Source: an uncultured Clostridia bacterium (lineage in GTDB: Bacteria > Bacillota > Clostridia > Lachnospirales > Lachnospiraceae). From it: DNA of 64,000 nucleotides. Below are positions 24,001 to 27,867 of this stretch, in pieces. Position 1 is the first letter of the stretch, and each line of letters starts with the position of its first letter. A model generated the notes under the pieces. The model ran no database searches, was not told the origin of the DNA, and was given only the letters and a program-made list of their open reading frames with translations. Made by a program: the position numbers and the translations under genes. The DNA lies in NCBI GenBank assembly GCA_947303805.1, contig CAMYZE010000001.1:248001-312000 (forward strand), given 5' to 3'.

Positions 24001-26640
24001 GAGGAGGCTTCACTTAGTGCTAATACTTATCAAAGACTTGGTTATGAGTTTATAGGTTGGGATACAAGTGAAGAAGGTAAGCATGTAGTTTATGGACCAA
24101 ATGCTGTCGTATCTAAACTTGCTAAAGATGGCGAGACTATAAAACTCTACTCAGTATGGAATGAAAACAAATACACTATCAACTACTTTGACGATAAATC
24201 TATAAAGGTAGCATCATCAAGTCTCCTTTATACAGGAAGCGTAAGACTTCTTCCAAACCCTGTAGAAAAGGGAACAAAAGATAAAGGTTACATCTACACT
24301 TATTCAATTGGTAATAAGAAGTTCAAGAGTGGACAGACTGTAACAATTAATGACTTCGAAGTTAATTACTCTACAACAGAGTTTAACTTACTTGGTCAAC
24401 TTGAAAAAGCAATATACGATATAGAGTTTAATGCAAATGGCGGAACTTGGCCAGATGGCACTAAGGATCCAAAGACTGCAACTATAAGTAACGGCGACAA
24501 GATAGTATGGCCTGCTACTCCATCATATGGACCAAGAAAGTTTAATGGCTATAAAGTGGATGGCAAATTCTTTACAGGCGATACATTTGACTTCTATGAG
24601 AGCAAGTCATTTGTAGCAGATTGGGAGAAAGCAACTTATAAGGTAGTATTCCATAAGAACACTCCAGTTTCTCCTGGCGGATTTGTAAACGATGTTACCG
24701 GTACTATGGCAACTCAAAGCTTTATAGAAGGAGAGACAAAGAAACTCACAACTAACGTTTACTCTCTCAAAGGTTATAGCTTTGTAGGTTGGGCAACAGC
24801 ATCATATTTACCAGCACAGGTAGAGACTATGCAAGAAAGTGCTTCACCACTTATTATAAAAGATGGTGCAGACACTAACTTAGACCCAGACTTTGCTACA
24901 ACATATAATTACTATGCAATGTGGGCAAGAAATAAATATAAGGTAACACTTGCTAAAAATGAGAACTATAATCCAAGTGTGCAAGACCCTTACTTAGAAA
25001 CAAATAATGCTAATAAAGAAGTAGAAGTGCGTTATGATCAGAAGTTGTCAGACTTGAGTGAGTTCGAAGATAAGACAAGAAGTGGATACACATATACAGG
25101 CAAGTTTACAACTACTAAGATTCCTAACCCAATAGATAGAAAATACTATACTGGATCTGATTACTATACTAAGGATACAGTTTATAGAGAGACAAAAGAT
25201 ATGACATTATATCCACTCTGGTTAAATAGCGAGTATACAGTAACACTTAATATTCGTGCAGAAGATGGAAACAAGATGCCAGATGGATATACCAATATGT
25301 CATTCATCGCATTCTATGATGCACCTTACTTCACAAAAGGAACTGCAAGTGAACCTAAGTATGCAAATGGAACTATAGTATCACCTATAGCAACTCCAAA
25401 TGCGACAAGAATGTTTGATTGCTGGAGCACAGACCCTGCTGCTAACAATAAGATTGTAGGTACAGATTTATATACTGATACATCTGTAAATACATTATAT
25501 GCAAATTATAGAGATAGAGGACGTTTCACTATTTACTTTGATCCTAATGGTGGATCAGGAGATATGGGTGCTATCTCAGTAGTAGAAGGATTCGGAACTA
25601 CACTACCATCAAGCTCATTTACAAAGACAGGAATGAGATTTAGTGGATGGAGAGGAAGCGACGGAAATTATTATAGATCTGGTGATTACATAGTGCCAAC
25701 AAGAGACCTCACAATGTCTGCTACTTGGACTAAGCCACAAGCTGGTGGTGGCGGCGGTGGCGGTGGCGGCGGCGGTGGCGGCGGTGGAAGATTACCTGGC
25801 AGCGGCGGACAGGCTGGAATAATTGACAGTATATTGAATTCTCTCATAATTGCCAATGTTGGTGCATGGGTTTACTATCCAGAAGAAAATGCTTGGGGAT
25901 ATAAGGTTCCTGTAGAAGACACAGTTGCTCAAGCAATAATGAGAGATAAAGACTTAAATACAAAGTATGCTTTAGTAGACGGTGGTGCAAATATACAATT
26001 GCAGAACGGAGTATATAGAATTTCAGATATACTTACAGACTACTATTATGCATTTAATGATAAGGCAAGAATGGTTACAGGCTTTATGGAAACTACTACA
26101 GATACTAAGATGTATGCTATCAACCCAGAGACTCAAAATATCGAATTAGTAGGCTATGCTGAACCAGGAAAATACTACTTTATGGAGAGTGGACCATATA
26201 TGGGAGCAATGTGCACAAGACCAATCACTGTCAATAATGTTACTTACTTATTTGATGAAAGCGGCAAGATCATTATGGAAATACAGAACATAATTGACAA
26301 TAAGGGAACTTGGTACTATATTCAAGAAGTCGATAAATGGGTGTACATCCAGACAAATGAAGATGGATCATATGAAGCATTGAAAGATGGAGTCTTTGCT
26401 ATACCAGCAATAGATGGAATATACTACTACATCTTTGATGAGAATGGCTATATGAAGACTGGACTTACTGAATACAAAGGACGCACATATTATCTACAAG
26501 AGATAGGATTGTTGCAAGGTACAGTTTATACTGGAGACCTCATAAAAGATGGTAAAGTATACTCATTTAGCTCTACAACAGGAGAATTAATAAACATTGT
26601 AGATGCGGCTGCACAAACAATACCAGTGATACATCAATAA
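1..26640 (+). CDS. Giant cell-surface protein, beta-helix units plus InlB-type repeats (5' end outside window)
   Basis: The frame is open from base 1, so the start lies upstream; 8,879 residues are visible, ending at TAA. Residues 1 to about 4195 form seven units of roughly 500 residues rich in short N/D/T beta-strand turns, as in right-handed beta-helices. Each unit opens with a HxHKxCG...CxH...H cluster, followed by LCLNGH and ITNC motifs. Early units close with one FxGWAT InlB-like module. Residues 4196 to about 8578 hold some 56 Listeria-Bacteroides (Flg_new) repeats of the FxGW...YAxW type. Then come 15 glycines and a C-terminal part with W/Y-rich cell-wall-binding-like repeats (GTWYYIQEVDKW). 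I see no LPXTG motif, so non-covalent wall attachment is likely. InlB repeats are known from Listeria internalin B and many adhesins, so an adhesion role is inferred. No frameshift is visible over 26.6 kb. The gene ends at a strong terminator. Confidence 0.93.
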   Translation, partial: SSQGGRNHYIISSASIIGYKVSGKALISITNTSKVVLKDVIIRDTAISGSSGNRGFMYVPSGGGISLDNVTLENNTSTSYGAYFAGRLDVKDSNFISNTAQYLLYVSSSGTLVFDGENDLYSNVTSRRFLYSDTNVTFRGINKIHDNEFNTGGQYSFIGTADQNKKLIFEKGEVEIYNNIDKGNRGDSLISSALVLNDDAKVNIHDNTVVNKTSTANVSIVNSLTSINIASNSSLIVKDNIIDVANNYNSVTAGIVLGATNTINIGTASTITVSGNKLTGTYASDENKHMYGIYSAITNNTTALFNQVGGKFSKDSYVDSIKFTHATGFGILMNNWKENAENPDDYETRLIADNFVRKSLKTFMSGDDLVITDGFNVEFMYDENTYTGIATQSIMLNGKVKPVASPSDPSGRGKAFLGWATVVGGTKKEVIDLSTYEITKDIKLYATFDYHMHKVCGIASDSVCMHTLTDSHSGVIDYTGLDPADYTEDEIVSRLNAGGNYYLISTISFATTKTIAPTSNLYLCLDGKSIENVIFSTPTGRNTYITNCSDRQARLVNSSTSDMFTGSVYIYGINKNILVVSNTISTGNLKAYETKFTEFNSNDGNAIFTLSAGVGARTLHMENCIVDGFNNKMKFIFNENYTKTIIKNSTISNIKRITRNFIENTQGTLANKASVTFKGTNLITDITYNVNPLGAQPGFIQNWGGFMIVEDGITTIKNTENLATDGLFISVRNRNNDTTMPSGFIISTPATLNIVNNTIRRANGKTSFLKFDDTNAYYEVYGNLNITDNKVINATNANNNGNLSAMNTGVNTVTVGNGIINIANNKVYSDAGTTLVNETTYPNHHLYTLYSEITDNTTSIFKVAAGSKMNKETNIKGIAFAEDKGYGHIVDNFTDMAEDKDKYDEMFAADTFGRTSQELEVTISGKDLVLTDVFKVEFMYDEKTYVGIATQNIITEEKITKVASPSDPEGLGRQFLGWATKSDATADDVIDFDTFKVTQNIKLFAVFEDSANHIHKICGTATDSVCVHDGIEGHTDAVSFKKLDKAYVDSKGFPTEGNYFLDEDITLTSRVTVTATLSICLNGHTISGLAFTASARKEVNITNCQDSTATINGLKNPEATSTNETYSLFYMVSGNIVSAKGTINTNVDHVVVFENVQSKELYNFYNVNFRPTVASINRDAVFGLSYQSDVTSEMRISSVSITGYNVSNNSIFYTQYMIVDMKNVVIKDNTISGSSGSRAIIYGANDMAYYNFDNVTFENNTTNASILRSAGRMNIKNTTAKNNSCSAYFLDILETAAVEFKDGNIITENTAASRFVSQAGKLTFNGDTAFSKNKYSSDGTRAFISGASSSTETVFEHGKVSFVENENINTGNQGSSAFIEANTRNIVIKNDAVLEIKNNKLLAYNGGVTSIIRLYNNSSLVLSEGGSLVIEGNEIDTRATSTYTIAAIHPSANGQSKIYIATGSIVIKDNKTTGAYASSRHMYGIYSLINNNATPIFTQTAGKFSKDSYVDSIAFAHTTGYGIIMNDWYANAEDPDNFSKQFIADTSRRASLKVLMNGDDLAINEGFYVAFMYDEDTYTNISTQSIIANGKVKAVASPSDPTGKRRVFMGWATKSDATRDDVVDIETIVVVSDMKLYAVFSDLHKHKICGATASCVHPSEFGTHTSDVEYVTLTKENIATTLQSCLRNGSTFNAYLYEDIVFDTTVVINPMTTSSGNSNPASGTLNLCLNGHMLKGVRFGGPEGNVRVNITNCQEIVGEIINTAADQVLFPEGTYRYQTSPSSYQNKNVEYRLYVYGTKNKNISIKTNRLIDKGSTAGETATFNSYEASYEGYTLDTAYNFINNISEGFNIYNSEFKNLNVTNLIKTATFANNNTFDNVRFENIKVTNTLINIGNMIVGGNTVISSVSVPNSVYTIKNGRILEIKEKATLAFKNNILNRNTQGNSVLTAENATSFAIRLFGTLVVEDNKVVGCNSTNNQNVIAAINLRQQAISYGNSKLIVRNNTSDGDESTYANHHMYGVYSAFTNNTSPIFSQATNTKFATGSYVENIAFAQSSGYGRIFTNWNTAAADVDSFNEMFFADTFKNSRLKVVMDLNNVHLIITEGFNVEFMYDDVTYTDIATKSVIINGYVKNVASPSDPTGKGRVFAGWATKPDATEEEVINLDTYSITEDTKLYAVYEAEKHIHKLCGVDGVCNHSEIASHSELIEYKALNIEKLTDDEIVNKLASGGKYYLVSTISFASQKTITLTADLYLCLNGLAIENALFAENGTTPATRKHLYITNCQDKVSTIVNPTNNSLFGGIVDIYGRNKNIVVKSERVLSDVNVKFYDVLFTQYNGSLSTAQPFAYSSDMGTNNIFEKVEISGYKNTRAIFFNENHSKITLKDVTIKDNIVNKNVFEAIAFGDTGFYFKGTNYIENNKFQNEASSDTLAGMMIAHGGFYNFLDGTTYIRNNESMNPTEGILVTYVRNASGDPRFAAPNAFTVAENAKLDISNNIVKRKDNSTAIVLIHNDSDTRIKVLGDLNVSDNKITNCTADNNKGFAAALYTGTETMELGNGVVTVANNKTYSDGGTTEADEKTYSRHHMYQVYSIITDNKTPLIKNADGTKLSNLSRMQVAFALRDVDASGIIVATWNTTTAVNVNSYNVVFTVDSFERARHKLEKDGDKVKITYTPPHIHKACGVATNAVCTHTEGETHTEAITYEDIEKTNINDIQALIQGSAGDSDASYTLTADVDMQNKVIKVNRNINLCLNGFSLKRVQFQTANESYKVVITNCKAEKLSEMTYTPAQGTFVVSNMEIYAVNKNIKVTSARLLSGNGTNCRTFVAYGVTFAGYGAMDSHTNTTKTYKAKKWVNRRKGRFVWVRRTRKDWIGYMSASGFDASNVNAKIEDSTITGFSSGKYMFNLYSSSDVTFNNTTITNLTRIRDRIFTTAAGTKLNFKGDTVIKDSTWMTYSSGIDAIYADGDVNVLSGTTTITNLKYVNRPRHLMTSNGNFYIAEGAKLDINKNLLCTNNASYNAFLVLVGANPSKIHGELSVTDNIMYGSSSSYRSSILAGVYVGAKHYIKVASTAIVIKDNVNGSGDKNESRYVNHHMNQLFSAYRTQIFVNDDSVTGKLFNAKNSKMTVTFASPRSGTIYKDFNAEHVRDFTDTLYEETFTADNFYNNKIELQMAGEDVIINAPHEHMICGIENNGTTECDHEFAATHTENVIYTILSQNPSESAQELIDKLAPGGYWTLELDLVSDVSRSITLQDDLYICLNGHSMSGVNFVNASGNDYKVYITNCSVDDVNVANSSNDNGLFENVEAEVYGLSRNITLKSNKLFESTSTANALYMHSVNVANYDASYTGNVLAVTNDNGKLNLDDVRFDGNYGRNIMLLDGEDTVANLRGVLIKNVNASENIVNVNSETATLNLYGKTAIYDSQYASSSAETVANDFAAIRNKGIVNMISIALPDGNEDIEGADDLIEELEDLEDLEEGEEIEEGEEGDDDDDDETGDEPGEDTPIEDEDDTDLGNTDIEADTLTNHIYIRNLTGTYASGVIRNYGERSVLNVDSDIYLDITKNVLLINNVPTDIQAILSSENTKLNINGRLSIYYNVFNGDKADDKIAAGLYLPKVNDETVPVVIGSRSIAVSGNGRKTGTIHVHQVYAEGQGPIFSQKAGTKFNNNSVMEVQFEKPYYGIIYKDFTAKNVANYTDDLYKEVFYAETYLAKLQVIYKNNNAMIDLYHNHLACGFASASDCTKNHGANTHNVMNYASLTKTEVDEYGFPTKGEHFLVNNLANVGSITLTGDLYLCLNGHDLTGITFSGNYRVFITNCVGFGGEGAPSENKVLNASKLEPVDDRELFGNKEAYVYGHKVSNESSYDETENHNIVITTNTVNNNSAVTLEGVTVAGVENENQTNVVSGKNVVLRDVTFKNMNADGAQVLQLDNAIATISDVKLKNVKADYFMITKNNSSLALKDNKFSGATFEKSVVMLGEGTKTTLSGNNEFIGNTLGTAENSVGEAVINVALNNNSSFTLAKDSTVTIKDNTLVKTDVDQAMIKFVSTEKDMPVTINGDLIIEDNKYINNYESSNIISGFMANGTTKIGAGKVVINNNKVYDDAGVTESTKDYVHILYADIDDKTTPIFKQVVGTMFSNESRLKGILFNEENGFGQIINGWTSETAVDALNYKNVFAADTLRNKDAEVKYKNNDLYIGADYNVVFKSTISEVQKKLATQSIAYGKLATKPEVSYPDYVFKGWFEDPDYTKAFDFNTEIKKDYTIYAKFVYRDAFEYIVTKISEFDPKLSTYSIIENEIIKRAASPSDVTGYHFVDWYEDEGRTRPYVFGRRATKSITIYAKFEKNKYSVVFISTLSTATLPKRSTKSVLYKEKVTEISVDSTAKYKFLGWYTTEGRTVKFDFDTEIEKDTYIYAKWEGIKYVITYKSTISEAQKKLATKSVVGGEKAEDVKVSVTGYTFDGWYTDETYTNKFDFSIAINEDKTLYAKFNINKYSVAFVSTLSEAKYATISVAYKDKATAPKTIDVVGYKFVGWFVTTQYGRQFDFAGTEITSDTVIYAKYELVPTVIHTVTFVSTISEVKVDPQKVPHKGTASEPKTVEVTDFDFKGWYEDDTYTKKFDFINTEITDDITLYAKYVRKGEVEYIITKISEFEPKISTYSLVKGAKITRPASPSEVEGYTFIGWFADEGRTVPFTFDVEVTKDTTMYAKFEINKYKVSFISTISTVEIQEEIVTQNVVHKGTASEPKVSYEGWTFDGWFTDNTYTTKFNFATPITKDTTIYAKWTINTYTVSFVSTMSEVKVDAQKVAYKGTASEPKTIEVTDFDFKGWYEDDAYTKKFDFVNTEITKDIVLYAKYVRKGVVEYTITKISEFEPKISTYSLVKGAKITRPASPSEVEGYTFIGWFANTSRTIPFTFDVEVTEDTTMYAKWEINKYKVSFVSTVSNTAIINAIETQEVVYNATASEPRLTHEGYRFDGWYISDKYLTKFDFTSPITKDTTLYAKWTINTYTVTFISTMSEVKVDPQKVPYMGTASEPKTIEVDNFDFKGWYEDEAYTKKFDFVNTGITKDTTLYAKYVKKGIKEYIVTKISEFEPKISTYSVVENETIKRAATPSEVKGYDFLGWFADSGRTTPYAFGSPATSDVTIYAKWAKHKYKVTFVSTLSNAEIEAAIKTQEVEFMSTPSEPKVSHDEFDFDGWFTTATYTTKYDFTKGIEEDTTIYAKWTRKIGIDNYYISFSKNQPVIYGETISIYGLMNPQKATLGVTIKLTQNAYYNNQVEFIGWSKTAKPVSTGTTQQAKELIDYEDNAEVIDLAAKDQTITLYAVWRSKVHMATLDAAGGKFDSGESSTQIKAIEDEYINLTMPLRRGYAFTGWTVDGASFTESKYIYNTDKTFVATWEPITFYVRYDGNHSDNDSLESMASVRVSYDEAYKLKVNEFIKNGYTFLSWLFDNKEYSEDQTLADIIETMDIVQDQVLVFTANWDPNEYTINYYNNGGSGTMTSSHPKFGTAFTLPEKTFTNGTKTFLGWNTDKDATKALYSDKASINPEVYEAVIDLYAIWYEETENTGKLTIDGNGGLVNGASSYTIMGELGDVLELPYIEREGHKLVGFTENGNPYIVPDVFDFTGEKTIKATWSEILYNIIYNSNDGKDVTKVVNDVRYNQVVTIIGSISETTGKIFESWNTDNLYNGTTYVEGQTVSKLSKVDGSDVNLYAKYKNHKVTITYDANTGSGTMNPVTYENNTDAHLETNVFTKANNSFIGWSKDKNAKEAEYKDGHRVDDITLTDDNVTLFAIWTAKDTERFIIYDAKGGTVNGKAIDKVTVASGSTIIHPTPVYEGYKFNNWLDEDGNVYTKTIVDFDKEITLYADWTEGSYTLRYNGNGNTSGTMADEPVLYTSVHTLRDNAYGKTGYKFAGWDVSANATAVAFKNLATVSKLAKVDEVANLYAVWEGKEYKIVYNANGGDGTVATTSFVYGKNAILSENKFTKVGEVPKGWIYKGPTGDVEITSLVVPSTTFVIDDSTEVITLYANFAEKQMVATLDANGGKFSNDETTKTYSMKKGSVIAFEEATRTGYNFLGYTLDGALFKDATWNLPDSKTFIASWSAITYKIKFNGNGADNGATMDTQEFTYDKSEKLSKNKFEKTGYTFAGWKYDGKDYADEADILNITTKDNDELTFTANWTAKTFRINYDGNTHDGGETMAPTDGVYGKDVQLRKNAFTKKDYVFTGWAKTADGDAVYADLATISALEPYEATRTLYAKWLASKSVVAKIIVKGNGGLVNNAAEATLFLKDGQTITEPTKARTGYKFTEWTTLDGAKYEFPEICDFEGEVTIRANWTPITYYVVYHSNNSENKVATKSMAYDEDGVIMTTPWTYEGYNFATWSTVKTGNGESFAEGSSYKNLSTVDGSVFDLYARWNGRQITINYNGNGSTYGTMASKTYTYGDGSKLEENVFTKGQHTFGGWATSETGTAKYINRNDVDPIILAETSPLTLYAVWISNNNVITIGYNGNGGTISGETVVSKNVEKGSAFEVLEAKRDGYTHTGYVNENKEPFTAGQIINVSTVAYATWTENTYTLTYDGKGSTQGSMASKDSLYTAEFNLAENSYRKLGYNFLGWDTDEAGATVVYADKATVSRLAKSGEIKLYAVWSPKTYKVVYNANGASGVVATTSFVYGQTANLAKNTFDKEFYEPAGWIYRKSDGTEVKYASEAPVAYDEFEYSIDSDIITLYANFSEKTYTATLKANGGKFSNGNTEKEVSIKKDDIMSFEEPTRDGYIFDNYYIDGAKIGSTWNYDGNKDVIASWSAIKYRVRFDGNGADNADAMGTQEFTYDKSEKLNENKYTKDGFTFGGWKYNSATYADKADILNLTTVNGAELTFSAIWTGKTMTINYNGNGHDGRQNMSPTTAVYGNKIPLKANEFTYTNHKFEGWANTADGEVVYGDKATISETEPYVANRTLYAKWINENEVVATIVVKGNGGLVNNAEEVTMYLKEEQAITAPKAVRTGYRFTGWTTEDGSSFEFPETCDFIGNFTVLANWTPIEYFIVYHSNNSENKVATQSVAYDASVNIMGNSWTYQGYNFATWSTTKSGDGVNYNPGDVVRNLTDVDNAIVDLYARWNGKQITVIYDRNGANGSMPTKTYTYGMNQTLETKTFSLSRHKFAGWALTSDGDVKYEDNNLVDPIILNEGEGTITLYAKWLETSNAISILYDANGGTINGQVTVTKNIEKGSEFEVLEAKRDGYTHTGYVNENKEAFTAGQIINISTVAYATWTENSYTLGFNAKGGTKGSMPTGNHLYTERYELPANTYEKVGYDFIGWDTEEAGTAVVYKDRATVSSLAKSGNVILYAVWQARTYDIEYTTNVAATGTVENTKFTYNTTDFLTGKTYTYANHYQDGWIYVRQDGTQVKLGLGAQINNETFDITYDTTKITLTASFTENTYTAILRANGGFYSNGLGEKSNVVKFNSPTAFESPMREGYAFTGYTVNGSPLNEYWTYTDAVTYVDANYRPHVYYVVFNPNGGQNSMEMQEVTYDVRTGLNENRFTKDGYSFDGWTLEDGTKITNVVYNLTSIDRGYVTLTANWKPKNFTVNYYGNGAETGSMSSDTVVYGNDYQLKENVFTRSNYDFNGWAVSADTQAIYADKATISSLEAYREVINLYATWILNSSIRGTLVLEGNGGKVNGVDTYTINLADGEDISIPTLERTGYKFTGWTKDGSPYDLPDVCDFDGTLTLKANWERIRYNVVYHSNNGRDEEVTESDIAYDQDITTKAANTFTKDFYHFDYWSYSVTEPAKAFAADEVTSKLTTVDRATIHLYAIWAGDKYKITLNGSNPTAGKVASESFVYGENKEIPANAFMKNGHKFSGWTLTEGSDTIDFYNNANADKIYERARSNNINLYAVWTKTSLSVELVFDANGGTIDGQDKLKVILASGSTITYPTPVLDGFRHVGWLDEDKVTPFTKTRVDFTKSKVIYATWSEGTYTIEYVGKNSDGGTAMAPSTRRYSEEASLSANTYQRLGYEFIGWDTSEEGKHVVYGPNAVVSKLAKDGETIKLYSVWNENKYTINYFDDKSIKVASSSLLYTGSVRLLPNPVEKGTKDKGYIYTYSIGNKKFKSGQTVTINDFEVNYSTTEFNLLGQLEKAIYDIEFNANGGTWPDGTKDPKTATISNGDKIVWPATPSYGPRKFNGYKVDGKFFTGDTFDFYESKSFVADWEKATYKVVFHKNTPVSPGGFVNDVTGTMATQSFIEGETKKLTTNVYSLKGYSFVGWATASYLPAQVETMQESASPLIIKDGADTNLDPDFATTYNYYAMWARNKYKVTLAKNENYNPSVQDPYLETNNANKEVEVRYDQKLSDLSEFEDKTRSGYTYTGKFTTTKIPNPIDRKYYTGSDYYTKDTVYRETKDMTLYPLWLNSEYTVTLNIRAEDGNKMPDGYTNMSFIAFYDAPYFTKGTASEPKYANGTIVSPIATPNATRMFDCWSTDPAANNKIVGTDLYTDTSVNTLYANYRDRGRFTIYFDPNGGSGDMGAISVVEGFGTTLPSSSFTKTGMRFSGWRGSDGNYYRSGDYIVPTRDLTMSATWTKPQAGGGGGGGGGGGGGGGRLPGSGGQAGIIDSILNSLIIANVGAWVYYPEENAWGYKVPVEDTVAQAIMRDKDLNTKYALVDGGANIQLQNGVYRISDILTDYYYAFNDKARMVTGFMETTTDTKMYAINPETQNIELVGYAEPGKYYFMESGPYMGAMCTRPITVNNVTYLFDESGKIIMEIQNIIDNKGTWYYIQEVDKWVYIQTNEDGSYEALKDGVFAIPAIDGIYYYIFDENGYMKTGLTEYKGRTYYLQEIGLLQGTVYTGDLIKDGKVYSFSSTTGELINIVDAAAQTIPVIHQ
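1351..12590 (+). repeat. Seven tandem protein-level units of about 1.5-1.9 kb opened by a His/Cys cluster
   Basis: Unit openings (HxHxxCG codons) lie at 1351, 3037, 4930, 6550, 8023, 9541 and about 11176, giving spacings of 1686, 1893, 1620, 1473, 1518 and 1635 bases. Each opening has the pattern H-x-H-x-x-C-G, a second Cys, then H...H. About 70 residues later come LCLNGH-like and ITNC motifs. The repetition is clear in protein and much weaker in DNA, so these are old duplications. The conserved His/Cys set could bind a metal; that is inference. Confidence 0.8.
13261..15900 (+). repeat. Higher-order tandem repeat with 660-base period inside the InlB region
   Basis: The segment encoding TKISEFEPKISTYS recurs at 13921, 14581 and 15241, exactly 660 bases apart, and each period contains three InlB modules. 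The first two copies share a run of roughly 70 identical bases starting near 13951 and 14611, so this duplication is recent or homogenised. Confidence 0.8.
17861..24180 (+). repeat. Three tandem super-repeats with 2,100-base period, nine InlB modules each
   Basis: The module containing the GWIY motif starts at 17861, 19961 and 22061, exactly 2,100 bases (700 codons) apart, and a diverged fourth start lies at 24181. The nine modules follow in the same order in each block (GWIY, LGYTLDG-like, GWKYDG-like, GWAKTAD-like, TEWTTLD-like, ATWST, GWATS, HTGYVNEN, GWDTDEA). DNA similarity falls from the first pair to the third. Confidence 0.85.
25744..25788 (+). repeat. (GGY)15 polyglycine tract
   Basis: Fifteen consecutive glycine codons, nearly all GGT or GGC, separate the InlB repeats from the wall-binding C-terminus. 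The tract works as a flexible linker. Its trinucleotide periodicity allows slippage that changes linker length without breaking the frame. Confidence 0.9.
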
Positions 26641-26643
26641 AAT

Positions 26644-26681
26644 AAAAAAAGAGGTGGATGATTTATATCCACCTCTTTTTT
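26644..26681. terminator. Bidirectional intrinsic terminator between the giant gene and pheA
   Basis: A 13-bp perfect stem (AAAAGAGGTGGAT with ATCCACCTCTTTT), a 7-nt loop and T/A runs on both sides, between convergent genes. Confidence 0.9.
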
Positions 26682-26694
26682 ATTATTAATATTT

Positions 26695-27780
26695 TTAAAT
26701 TACATAGTTGCCCACTATCTTTAATCTGTCACAGAAAGTTTTAAGTGCTATAAGCATGTTTTTTGCATCATTTGATTCGATGTCGCCTTCTATCTCACAG
26801 AAGAAGTAGTAGGTCCACATGAGCTCTTTCATAGGTCTGCTTCTTAGATTTCTCATATTAAATCCGTGAGCACCTATTATGTCAAGGCATTTTGCAAGGG
26901 CACCAGCGACATTTTTTACTGTGAAGACGAGTATGAAGTTTTTCTTTGATGCGCCGACATCTTTATAATTGGACATAACTCTTGAAAATGAAGCAAACCT
27001 TGTAGTATTGAGTCCTGAATTATTTATTTTCTCTTTTAGAATTTGAAGACCATAGGCTTCAGCTGTCTCTTTACTTGCGATGACTGCCATTGTTTTATCA
27101 CCAGTTTCTTTAAGCCTTTTAGCTGCAAATGCTGTATTCACTTCTTCAATAGTTTTAAAATCATGCTCCTCTATAAACTTAGAACACTGTGCGAGAGCTT
27201 GAGGGTGTGAAACTATAATTTTTATGTCTTTGAAGTCTACCCCTTGATTTACCATCAAGTTATGCTCTATCTCTAGGTCAAATATTCTATTTACATATAG
27301 TGAACCAGAAAAAATTAAGTCCATAACTTCACCGACATCACCTGCAAATGAATTTTCAATAGGAAGGACTGCCCGGTCATTTGTTCCCTCTTCAACTGAC
27401 CTAAAAGTTTTAGAGAAATTGCTGTTTGATATAAGTTCGCAGTTTGGATACATTCTTTTAGCTGCGATGTAACCATAGGCACCTTCTATACCACTGTAGG
27501 CAATTTTAAGGCCCGTGAGAAGACTTCTTTGATAGTCCTTAGATATATTTAATAGGTTTTTTATAAAAGTGATATAATAAGGCTTTAACTCTTCGCTATT
27601 CATAAGCTTTAGATTATTATTTATGACAGTTTCCTCACGGCTTGAGTCGAGGATAGGCAAAGAATTAGCCTTTTTGAACTCCGCTATATCTTTACATAGG
27701 GACATACGGTCTTCAAAGAGTTTTGCTATCTCTACATCAATTTTATTAATTTTTTCTCTTGCTTCATTTAAGTTATTCAT
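26695..27780 (-). CDS. pheA: Bifunctional chorismate mutase / prephenate dehydratase (P-protein)
   Basis: Converts chorismate to prephenate and then to phenylpyruvate, the committed step of phenylalanine synthesis in the cytosol. The 361 residues are of normal P-protein length. Residues 1 to about 85 are an AroQ-type helical chorismate mutase (REKINKIDVEIAKLFEDR). A prephenate dehydratase domain follows (YSGIEGAYGYIAAK, IENSFAGDV, and the catalytic TTRF motif). A C-terminal ACT domain (VAGALAKCLDIIGAHGFNM, then RSRPMKE) is the phenylalanine sensor in this family. The start is supported by GGAAGG seven bases upstream, directly at the edge of a palindromic repeat. It is probably co-transcribed with the aminotransferase gene upstream (87-base gap), which could supply the last transamination step. 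Confidence 0.95.
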   Translation of the reverse strand: MNNLNEAREKINKIDVEIAKLFEDRMSLCKDIAEFKKANSLPILDSSREETVINNNLKLMNSEELKPYYITFIKNLLNISKDYQRSLLTGLKIAYSGIEGAYGYIAAKRMYPNCELISNSNFSKTFRSVEEGTNDRAVLPIENSFAGDVGEVMDLIFSGSLYVNRIFDLEIEHNLMVNQGVDFKDIKIIVSHPQALAQCSKFIEEHDFKTIEEVNTAFAAKRLKETGDKTMAVIASKETAEAYGLQILKEKINNSGLNTTRFASFSRVMSNYKDVGASKKNFILVFTVKNVAGALAKCLDIIGAHGFNMRNLRSRPMKELMWTYYFFCEIEGDIESNDAKNMLIALKTFCDRLKIVGNYVI

Positions 27781-27792
27781 AATTATCCTTCC

Positions 27793-27863
27793 GGGCTCGT
27801 AAAACTCGCCCCTACATTGGGCTCACAAGCAATTCATTTGTATGGGCGAGCTATGCGAGCCCA
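27793..27863. repeat. GC-rich palindromic repeat, two copies head to head
   Basis: GGGCTCGTAAAACTCGCCC near 27793 and a second arm ending TATGCGAGCCC near 27862 fill the gap between pheA and the aminotransferase gene. The same core recurs at about a dozen other sites to 56.2 kb. The pheA ribosome binding site starts at the repeat edge. Confidence 0.8.
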
Positions 27864-27867
27864 AGTA

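Larger units (their letters stand above)
12590..25735 (+). repeat. About 56 tandem InlB / Listeria-Bacteroides type repeats
   Basis: The translated region repeats a module of about 70-80 residues with the signature G-Y-x-F-x-G-W ... T-x-Y-A-x-W (for example FDGWYTDET ... LYAKF). I counted about 56 modules by reading the GW positions. The first part uses a TISEVQK-type strand; the later part uses the NGNGxxGTM strand common in Firmicute adhesins. Boundaries are approximate. Confidence 0.88.

Noticed and set aside
12590..25735. Possible CRISPR or satellite DNA because of the strong periodicity
   Set aside because: The periods are multiples of three in one open frame and the conserved unit is a protein motif; there are no short identical repeats with unique spacers.
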